Positions 58,557 to 64,000 of a stretch of DNA of 64,000 bases are shown here, piece after piece. Each line of letters begins with the position of its first letter. Position 1 is the stretch's first letter. Position numbers and translations under genes: made by a program. Location: assembly GCF_036347135.1 (NCBI RefSeq), contig NZ_CP108938.1, forward strand, positions 8,370,001-8,434,000. Reading direction: 5' to 3'. Origin of the DNA: Streptomyces sp. NBC_00775. Lineage in GTDB: Bacteria > Actinomycetota > Actinomycetes > Streptomycetales > Streptomycetaceae. Under the pieces are notes generated by a model. The model was given only the letters and a program-made list of their open reading frames with translations. It was not told where the DNA came from and searched no databases.

Positions 58557-59642
58557 TCACCAACAGTTGCTGGAGCAATGCCCAGAGTGAGGACTCTCGT
58601 CCGGAAGGATGAGGTGCACGTCCCCGAACTCATGCCAGAGGTAGAGCTCACGCAGCGCCTCGTCGTAGCTGCGGTCTATCGCCGCCCCGCCCGCGATCGC
58701 CTCCAGCATCAGGAGATGCGAGGCCTCCGGCTCGTGCAGCCCGGTCAGCAGCCCGTCGATGACCCGTACACCGCGCTCAGGGGTCACCACGAGGTCGGTC
58801 CAGCCCTTCGCCGCCCGGACCACCCCGTCGGGGCCCGTAGCGGACTCGACGGCGCGCACAGCCGTCGTACCGACCGCGATGATCCGGCCGCCTCCGGCCT
58901 TCGCCGCGTTGATCAGCCGCGCGGACGCCTCCGGCACCTCGTACCGCTCCGGATACGGCGGCTCATGGGCCTCCGCCGACGCGACCCCCGTGTGCAGGGT
59001 GATCGGCGCGAACTGCACACCCCGGCTCACCAGCTCCGCCACCAGGCGCGCGGTGAAGGGGCGCGCCGCGCTCGGCATCTCCGCGCTGCCCGCGCCGTCC
59101 GCGGACGGCAGCGCGAACACCGTCTGATACACGGACAGCGGCTGGTCCCTCTTTGTATAGGAGTAGCGAATGGGCCGCCCGTGCCGCCGCAGCAGCCCCA
59201 GGACGTCCGTGTCCGACACCCGTCCCCACCAGAGCCGCGGGCTCCGCGAGGTCAGAGGCTCCTCCAGGACGAGTCGTACGTCCCCGGGCAGGCGCACCTC
59301 CGTCCCCGCGGGCCCGCCCGCACGCGCACGCGTGGTGCCCGTGCCGTCGGGATCCCGCAGCTCGACCGCCCACCGCCCGTCATCGCCCAGCGTGGAGAAA
59401 TGCACCACCACGCGTGCGTGCCCGACGCGTCCGTCCAGGGCGGCCGCCAGGGTGGTGGAGGTGTTGACGACGAGCAGGTCGCCCGCCTTCAGCTGCCGGG
59501 GCAGCTCCACGAACTCGTGATGCGACACCTCTGTACCGCGCGAGACGAGCAGCCGTACGGAATCCCGGTCCAGCCCGGGCCCCCGCTGCTCGGCCGGCAC
59601 CCGCGCCGACAACTCCTCCGGAACCCTCACCGCGGTCGTCAT
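58557..59642 (-). CDS. queA: S-adenosylmethionine:tRNA ribosyltransferase-isomerase (QueA)
   Basis: A 361-residue enzyme of queuosine synthesis, which transfers and isomerises the ribosyl part of SAM onto preQ1-tRNA. QueA landmarks are LPRQLKAGDLLVVNTSTTLAAAL, FAPITLHTGVASAEAHE, IIAVGTTAVRAVES and YLWHEFGDVHLILPDE. The C-terminus, HSGHCSSNCW, adds a CxxxC that most QueA proteins lack, as far as I recall. ATG at 59642 overlaps the SDR stop. No other que gene is in the window, so its place in a full pathway is uncertain. Confidence 0.92.
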   Translation of the reverse strand: MTTAVRVPEELSARVPAEQRGPGLDRDSVRLLVSRGTEVSHHEFVELPRQLKAGDLLVVNTSTTLAAALDGRVGHARVVVHFSTLGDDGRWAVELRDPDGTGTTRARAGGPAGTEVRLPGDVRLVLEEPLTSRSPRLWWGRVSDTDVLGLLRRHGRPIRYSYTKRDQPLSVYQTVFALPSADGAGSAEMPSAARPFTARLVAELVSRGVQFAPITLHTGVASAEAHEPPYPERYEVPEASARLINAAKAGGGRIIAVGTTAVRAVESATGPDGVVRAAKGWTDLVVTPERGVRVIDGLLTGLHEPEASHLLMLEAIAGGAAIDRSYDEALRELYLWHEFGDVHLILPDESPHSGHCSSNCW

Positions 59643-60334
59643 CGCTCCTCCAGGAGTGCCGGCGCCGCGTAGCGACCGCTGGCCGGCCGCTCGTCGAGCA
59701 GGCGAAGAAAGGCCGGAACCACACTGTCCGGCGTCGGCCGCGGATCGTCGTCGTCCGGTACGGCCGCCGCGTACAGGTCCGTGCCCATGTCCCCGGGGTC
59801 GACGGCCCAGACGCGCAGGCCGGGCTCCTCCTCGCCGAGGACCGCGGAGAGGTGGTCCAGCGCCGCCTTCGACGCGCCGTAGCCGCCCCACGTCTCGTAC
59901 GCCTCGGCAGCGGCGTCCGAACTGATGTCGATGACCGCGCCCGCATCCGCGGCCCGCAGCAGCGGCAGCGCCTCCTGGATCAGGCCCAGCGCGGCGACCA
60001 CATTGACCTCCAGGGCCTGCCGGAGCCCGTCCAGGGTCAGGTCCTCCAGACGCACCAGCGGCTCGGCGCCCAGCGCGCTCGCGTTGTTCACCAGCAGGTC
60101 GACGCCGCCGAGCTTCCGGGCGGCAGCCACCAGCTCGGCGCGATGCCCGGCGTCCGTGACGTCCCCGGGCAGCGCCTCCACGCGCGTCCCGTACCCGGAC
60201 AGTGCCACCGCCGTCTCCTCCAGCGCCCCGGCCGTTCTGGCGTCGAGCACCAGATCCCAGCCGCGCTCCGCCAGAGCCGCACCGAGCGCCCGCCCCAGCC
60301 CCTTCGAAGCCCCCGTGATGATCGCTACCGGCAT
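59639..60334 (-). CDS. SDR family oxidoreductase upstream of queA
   Basis: A 231-residue short-chain dehydrogenase. IITGASKGLGRAL, NNASAL and the active set IDISSDAAAEAYETWGGYGASKAALDHL are intact. Its ATG at 60334 is followed by typical SDR coding, and its stop overlaps queA (ATGA), so both are cotranslated. The substrate is unknown. A link to tRNA modification is possible only through the shared transcript. Confidence 0.92.
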   Translation of the reverse strand: MPVAIITGASKGLGRALGAALAERGWDLVLDARTAGALEETAVALSGYGTRVEALPGDVTDAGHRAELVAAARKLGGVDLLVNNASALGAEPLVRLEDLTLDGLRQALEVNVVAALGLIQEALPLLRAADAGAVIDISSDAAAEAYETWGGYGASKAALDHLSAVLGEEEPGLRVWAVDPGDMGTDLYAAAVPDDDDPRPTPDSVVPAFLRLLDERPASGRYAAPALLEER

Positions 60335-60521
60335 GACAACCGTCCCCTCGTCCCTTGACCGCCGTACCTGGCGGGTGTCTTCAAGGTAGGAACCCGGCCG
60401 CCCCGGCGCCTCGTGCGCGGGCCGCAATGATCCGGGGTCCTTTGTCCTAGGCCGACAGGCCTAGGCGACGGCCATCACAGGTCTGATACGCGTTGTCACA
60501 CCCCGCCGGTACTTTGGGGTC

Positions 60522-61679
60522 ATGAGTCAAGGACCCCGGTCGGGCCTGTACGCGGTGAGTTCCGCGCTGCTGGCCATGAGCAGGCACCTCGAAGTGCGCG
60601 ACGTCCTCAAGACGATCGTCGCCTCGGCCCGCGAACTGCTGGACGCGCAGTACGCGGCGCTGGGCGTGCCCGACGACCACGGCGGCTTCGCCCAGTTCGT
60701 CGTCGACGGCGTCAGCGACGCGCAGTGGAAGGCCATCGGCCCGCTCCCGCGCCAGCACGGCATCCTCGCCGCGATGCTGCACGAGGCCCGCCCCGAGCGC
60801 CTCGCCGACGTGCGCACGGACCCCCGCTTCGAGGGCTGGCCCTCGGCTCACCCCGACATGTCGGACTTCCTGGGCCTGCCCATCCGCGACGGCGACGAGG
60901 TCATCGGCGCGCTGTTCCTGGCGAACAAGAACAAGAGCAAGAACAGCGCCAAACCGGACGGCAGGTGCGGCTTCACCGAGGACGACGAGGAACTCCTCAC
61001 CATCCTCGCCCAGCACGCCGCGATCGCCCTGACCAACGCCCGCCTCTACGAGCGCAGCCGCGAACTCACCATCGCCGAGGAGCGCTCCCGGCTCGCCCAT
61101 GAACTCCACGACGCGGTCAGCCAGAAGCTGTTCTCCCTGCGCCTCACCGCACAGGCCGCCGCCACCCTCGTCGACCGCGACCCGGCGCGCGCCAAGGGCG
61201 AACTCCAGCAGGTGGCCGCGCTCGCCGCGGAGGCCGCCGACGAACTGCGCGCCGCCGTGGTCGAGTTGCGCCCCACCGCCCTCGACGAGGACGGCCTCGT
61301 CGCCACCCTGCGCAGCCACATCCAGGTCCTCGACCGCGCCCACTCCGCGCGCGTCACCTTCTCCAGCCGCGGAGTGCGGGCGCTGCCCGCCGCCCAGGAG
61401 GAGGCCATGCTGCGCGTCGCCCAGGAGGCCCTGCACAACGCGCTGCGGCACTCCGGGGCCGCCCGCGTCGACGTCACCCTGGAGAAGCGCGGGCCGGGCG
61501 CCGTTCTGCGCATAACCGACGACGGCAGCGGATTCGAACCCACCGCGATACGCAGCGCGGGCCGCCACCTCGGACTCGTGTCGATGCGCGACCGAGCGAG
61601 CGGAGTCGGCGGCACACTCACCGTGGAATCGGCGCCCGGAAAGGGCACCACGATCGAGATGGAGGTCCCTGGTGGCTGA
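60522..61679 (+). CDS. GAF-domain sensor histidine kinase
   Basis: A 385-residue cytoplasmic kinase of the NarL-partner class. A GAF domain (residues ~18-175, LKTIVASARELLDAQYAALGV and ADVRTDPRFEGWPSAHP) leads to the HisKA_3 phosphoacceptor EERSRLAHELHDAVSQKLFSL, then HATPase with EALHNALRHSGAARVDVTL and GSGFEP, and G-type box GRHLGLVSMRDRA. It has no membrane segment. ATG at 60522 is the first start. Its stop overlaps the response-regulator start. The neighbouring chaplin genes make a developmental role possible but unproven. Confidence 0.94.
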   Translation: MSQGPRSGLYAVSSALLAMSRHLEVRDVLKTIVASARELLDAQYAALGVPDDHGGFAQFVVDGVSDAQWKAIGPLPRQHGILAAMLHEARPERLADVRTDPRFEGWPSAHPDMSDFLGLPIRDGDEVIGALFLANKNKSKNSAKPDGRCGFTEDDEELLTILAQHAAIALTNARLYERSRELTIAEERSRLAHELHDAVSQKLFSLRLTAQAAATLVDRDPARAKGELQQVAALAAEAADELRAAVVELRPTALDEDGLVATLRSHIQVLDRAHSARVTFSSRGVRALPAAQEEAMLRVAQEALHNALRHSGAARVDVTLEKRGPGAVLRITDDGSGFEPTAIRSAGRHLGLVSMRDRASGVGGTLTVESAPGKGTTIEMEVPGG

Positions 61680-62313
61680 CGCAATCAAGGTGCTGCTCGT
61701 CGACGACCACCAAGTGGTCCGCCGGGGTCTGCGCACCTTCCTCGAAGTACAGGACGACATCGAGGTCGTGGGAGAGGCGTCCGACGGCGCCGAAGGGATC
61801 GCCCGCGCCGAGGAGTTGAAGCCCGACGTCGTCCTCATGGACGTCAAGATGCCGGGCATGGACGGTATCGAGGCGCTGCGCAAGCTCCGCGAACTCGCCA
61901 ACCCCGCGCGCGTGCTGATCGTCACCAGCTTCACCGAGCAGCGCACGGTCGTCCCCGCCCTGCGCGCGGGCGCCGCCGGATATGTGTACAAGGACGTGGA
62001 CCCCGACGCCCTCGCCGGCGCCATCCGCTCCGTGCACGCCGGACACATCCTGCTGCAGCCCGAGGTCGCGGGCGCGCTGCTGTCCCAGGAGGAGGCCAAC
62101 TCGGGCCAGGGGAGAGGCGGTTCACTCACCGAGCGGGAGCGCGAGGTGCTCACCCTGATCGCGGACGGCCGCTCCAACCGCGAGATCGCCCGCGCGCTCG
62201 TCCTCTCCGAGAAGACCGTCAAGACGCATGTCTCGAACATCCTGATGAAACTCGACCTCGCGGACCGGACCCAGGCCGCGCTCTGGGCCGTACGACATGG
62301 GGTGGCAGGCTGA
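61672..62313 (+). CDS. LuxR-family (NarL-type) response regulator
   Basis: A 213-residue regulator. The receiver has acidic pocket LLVDDHQVVRRGL, phospho-Asp in DVVLMDVKMPGMDG, and Lys in YVYKDVDPDAL. The LuxR HTH is LTEREREVLTLIADGRSNREIARALVLSEKTVKTHVSNILMKL. It is translated from GTG at 61672 after GGAGG, overlapping the kinase gene, so the two form a pair. Its targets are unknown; chpE lies 206 bp downstream. Confidence 0.95.
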   Translation: MADAIKVLLVDDHQVVRRGLRTFLEVQDDIEVVGEASDGAEGIARAEELKPDVVLMDVKMPGMDGIEALRKLRELANPARVLIVTSFTEQRTVVPALRAGAAGYVYKDVDPDALAGAIRSVHAGHILLQPEVAGALLSQEEANSGQGRGGSLTEREREVLTLIADGRSNREIARALVLSEKTVKTHVSNILMKLDLADRTQAALWAVRHGVAG

Positions 62314-62476
62314 TCACCAGCGGATTCGCACTCAGGCGCACTCCTCGGACGCGGTCGGGGGCGCTCGGGCGGGCGGCAATTCGGAGGGTTCCACTCCGGG
62401 ATGAGATTCATACCGTCGTGTGTATGTCCCCCAGATGGCGCATCCTCCGTGGATCTCGGCCGTTCTCCAATGCGTG

Positions 62477-62494
62477 CTGCGGCGATTGCCGCAG
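62477..62494 (+). promoter_or_regulatory. Hairpin in the chpE leader
   Basis: CTGCGGC (62477-62483) and GCCGCAG (62488-62494) pair around GATT, 25 bp before the GTG of chpE. The ribosome site TAGGAGGGGG follows. The hairpin may lie in the 5' untranslated leader of chpE, or terminate the upstream kinase/regulator transcript. Confidence 0.5.
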
Positions 62495-62519
62495 TGATCG
62501 CTAGGAGGGGGTTTTAGAA

Positions 62520-62765
62520 GTGAAGAACCTGAAGAAGGCCACTGCTGTCGCGATGGTGGCCGGTGGCCTGGTTGCCGCCGGTGCGGGCATGGCCTCCGCG
62601 ACGGACGGCTCGTGGGCGGGCGGCAGTGCTGAGGGCTCCCCGGGCGTCGCCTCGGGCAACCTCATCCAGGCCCCGGTTCACGTGCCCGTGAACGCGGTCG
62701 GCAACAGCGTGAACGTCATCGGCGTTCTGAACCCGGCCTTCGGCAACCTCGGCATCAACCGCTGA
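62520..62765 (+). CDS. chpE: Short chaplin, ChpE type
   Basis: An 81-residue secreted surface-active protein. Signal peptide MKNLKKATAVAMVAGGLVAAGAGMASA precedes one chaplin domain (SGNLIQAPVHVPVNAVGNSVNVIGVLNPAFGNLGINR). The two usual Cys are absent, replaced by Ala and Gly, as in ChpE. Chaplins assemble on aerial hyphae to lower surface tension. It starts at GTG, with AGGAGGGGG nine bases upstream. It sits between the two-component genes and the miniature chaplin. Confidence 0.96.
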   Translation: MKNLKKATAVAMVAGGLVAAGAGMASATDGSWAGGSAEGSPGVASGNLIQAPVHVPVNAVGNSVNVIGVLNPAFGNLGINR

Positions 62766-62790
62766 GTTCCGTACCGGAACCATCATGACC

Positions 62791-62823
62791 ACCGGCCTTC
62801 CAGGGACTCCCTGGGAGGCCGGT
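62791..62823 (+). terminator. Terminator after chpE
   Basis: A 15-bp stem pairs 62791-62805 with 62809-62823 (one G-T pair) around a 3-nt loop. It lies 25 bp after the chpE stop. Between it and the miniature chaplin, the word CATAGGCCGAC occurs twice (62837 and 62860). Confidence 0.8.
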
Positions 62824-62914
62824 CAGTTTGCGGGCCCATAGGCCGACCGGTGGTGTGCTCATAGGCCGACTGAACCGAACGGGCCTTTCCGCAAGCGCAG
62901 GAGAAACGCTTCTC

Positions 62915-63004
62915 ATGAACATCGCCAAGAAGGCCGCCGTGGCCTTCACCGTCGCCGGTATCGCCGCGGGCGCCTCCTTCGGCAACACGGGCGTGAACCG
63001 CTGA
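62915..63004 (+). pseudogene. Miniature chaplin (internally deleted chaplin gene)
   Basis: An open frame of 29 codons, from ATG at 62915 with AGGAG 11 bases upstream. The product begins MNIAKKAAVAFTVAGIAAGA, like a chaplin signal peptide, then runs straight into SFGNTGVNR, which matches the last residues of a chaplin domain (FGNTCVN, Cys to Gly). About 50 central residues are missing relative to chpE. It is probably a remnant of a duplicated chaplin; a functional micropeptide is possible, since frame, start and terminator are intact. Confidence 0.7.
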
Positions 63005-63022
63005 CCCGCACCACGTTCAAGG

Positions 63023-63055
63023 GCCCCGCGAACACAAACGGTTCGCGGGGCTTTT
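63023..63055 (+). terminator. Intrinsic terminator after the miniature chaplin
   Basis: GCCCCGCGAAC (63023-63033) pairs perfectly with GTTCGCGGGGC (63041-63051), followed by TTTT. This is a strong terminator 19 bp after the short frame and 7 bp before the convergent gene stop. Confidence 0.9.
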
Positions 63056-63061
63056 CGCTGC

Positions 63062-63850
63062 TCAGCGAACCCCCCGCTCCCGCTCCTCCACAAACGCGTT
63101 GTACGCCGCCACCTGAGCCCGCCGAGCCGTCCGCTCCACCGGCCGCAGCGCATGCGACCGCGCCGCGATCTCCGAGGCACTCACCGCCCCGCCATGCCCG
63201 TTCTCGTACGCCACGGAGACCAGCAACCCCACCCGCTGGGCAAGCTCCAACACCCGCACCGCACGGGGCGGATACCCGGGCGCCAGCACCTCACGCCCTC
63301 GCTCGGCCCGCGCCCGGTACGCGTCGACCGCCGCCTCCGCGACCGGCCCCGACCCGGCGACATCGAGCCGTGACAACACCTCGGTCGCCTCACGCAGCGC
63401 CTCCGCCAGCTCCCGTTCGGCCTCCCCGAGCGACGGCACGTCGGCGGGCGGCGCCTCCCGCACGGCAAGGCAGTGCCACACCACCTCGACGTGCACATCA
63501 CCGTCGGGCCCCGCCTCGTACACCTCCGGCACGAGCCCGAGCGCGGCACCATGGCAGACGACGGCCTCCTCGGCGTCGAGGGCGCGCGCGTTGAAGTCCG
63601 GCGGTCCACTCAGCCCGAGCGGATGCCCCGGCGCGGGCAGCGCGACCCGCAGCCCGGTCACCCCGAGCGCGCGCAGCCGGCCGAGGGCGAGCGTGAGCCC
63701 GACGGGCCCCGACTCGCCTGGCAGCCCCTCGACCCGGTGCACCGCGTCCTCGCCGACGATGGCGAGGACCGCGTCATCCGGCGAAATAAGTCCGGCCAAA
63801 AGGGCATTTCCCCATGCGGCCAGCCGTCCTGAGCGTGGTTCCGAGAGCAT
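63062..63850 (-). CDS. Conserved Streptomyces protein of unknown function
   Basis: A 262-residue soluble protein. The N-terminal half alternates strands and helices (DDAVLAIVGEDAVHRVEGLPGESGPVGLTLALGRLRALGVTGLRVALPAPGHPLGL); the C-terminal half is helical and charged (EAERELAEALREATEVLSRLDVAGSG). No catalytic motif is recognised. ATG at 63850 is the first start. It is convergent with the miniature chaplin and divergent from the ABC gene. Confidence 0.82.
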   Translation of the reverse strand: MLSEPRSGRLAAWGNALLAGLISPDDAVLAIVGEDAVHRVEGLPGESGPVGLTLALGRLRALGVTGLRVALPAPGHPLGLSGPPDFNARALDAEEAVVCHGAALGLVPEVYEAGPDGDVHVEVVWHCLAVREAPPADVPSLGEAERELAEALREATEVLSRLDVAGSGPVAEAAVDAYRARAERGREVLAPGYPPRAVRVLELAQRVGLLVSVAYENGHGGAVSASEIAARSHALRPVERTARRAQVAAYNAFVEERERGVR

Positions 63851-63971
63851 GCCCCCACCCTAAGGACCGACCGATGGAATGGAGCAGCCGACCGGTGGCG
63901 TAGGTTTTCCCTGGGGGCTGCGTCCACAGACGTAAGCGACGGCCGAGACTGCAATGGGAGACAACGCGCTC

Positions 63972-64000
63972 ATGAGCGATGTACTGGAGCTGGAGGACGT
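63972..64000 (+). CDS. ABC transporter ATP-binding protein, N-terminal fragment
   Basis: Only the first nine codons and part of the tenth are inside the window: MSDVLELED, running on into V. This is the opening of many ABC ATPases of the ModF/ZnuC-like kind, but the Walker motifs lie beyond the window, so the identification rests on pattern only. Confidence 0.45.

Noticed and set aside
61530..61552. A GATTCGAACCC word resembling a tRNA T-loop.
   Set aside because: It encodes the G-box GSGFEP of the histidine kinase and no cloverleaf surrounds it.

Overview
The window is high-GC actinobacterial chromosome, almost certainly Streptomyces. It carries a chaplin (ChpE type), the nucleoid protein Gbn, an Asp23/AmaP envelope operon, a streptophobe-family protein, a two-FHA ABC exporter, GTG and TTG starts, and a TTA (bldA-type) leucine codon. 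From memory, gene order resembles the conserved core region around SCO1798-SCO1845 of S. coelicolor; no alignment was run. I see no tRNA, rRNA, insertion sequence, prophage, CRISPR array or biosynthetic cluster. It reads as core chromosome with small repeats, hairpins and a few lineage-specific genes.

Layout. 0-9.8 kb: Pho-box-controlled phosphate permease (pit) and a small membrane partner, a secreted GH25 muramidase with a TTA codon, a class II aldolase, an 800-bp repeat-rich gap, an alpha/beta hydrolase, an uncharacterised 467-residue protein, a VOC protein, a zinc metallopeptidase and a PQQ-like membrane protein with an expanded 15-bp repeat. 9.7-13 kb: ABC-F ATPase behind a seven-codon leader, gbn preceded by a dense GATC cluster, enoyl-CoA hydratase. 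13-16.3 kb: Asp23/DUF2273-like/Asp23/DUF6286/AmaP operon with a divergent Asp23-like gene. 16.3-21.3 kb: atypical SDR, GH15 glucosidase/trehalase, SURF1, zinc-ribbon protein, DnaQ-BRCT exonuclease.

21.5-26.5 kb: a TetR regulator divergent from an acetoacetate-decarboxylase-like/SDR/amidohydrolase/amidohydrolase operon, with a palindromic operator candidate between them. 26.5-33 kb: VIT-family transporter, sterol-desaturase-like protein, lysoplasmalogenase, alcohol dehydrogenase, CopD, class III CoA-transferase, membrane protein. 33-36.3 kb: tandem secreted subtilisins. 36.6-42.6 kb: DUF485/ActP acetate symporter, moaA, a 6C small RNA, DUF3099, GlsB-like protein, tyrS. 42.6-47.3 kb: tldE-tldD and fabG-fabI (type II fatty-acid synthesis). 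47.4-52.4 kb: FCD-type GntR regulator with a divergent MFS exporter, a 38-residue membrane peptide, SixA-like phosphatase, serB. 52.4-58.3 kb: a long perfect inverted repeat, streptophobe protein, FHA-ABC exporter and an SLT-domain secreted protein. 58.5-64 kb: queA with an SDR, a GAF histidine kinase/LuxR response-regulator pair, chpE, a miniature chaplin remnant, a conserved protein and the start of an ABC ATPase.

The least explained signal is a 12-bp palindrome, CACGCGCGCGTG, found exactly 11 times by eye. The sites lie on both strands' genes, in several reading frames and in one intergenic region; base composition alone predicts well under one copy. Other leads are the miniature chaplin, the leaderless heptapeptide before the ABC-F gene, the GATC cluster before gbn, the 30-bp inverted repeat at 52.8 kb, and the TetR-linked decarboxylase/amidohydrolase operon.
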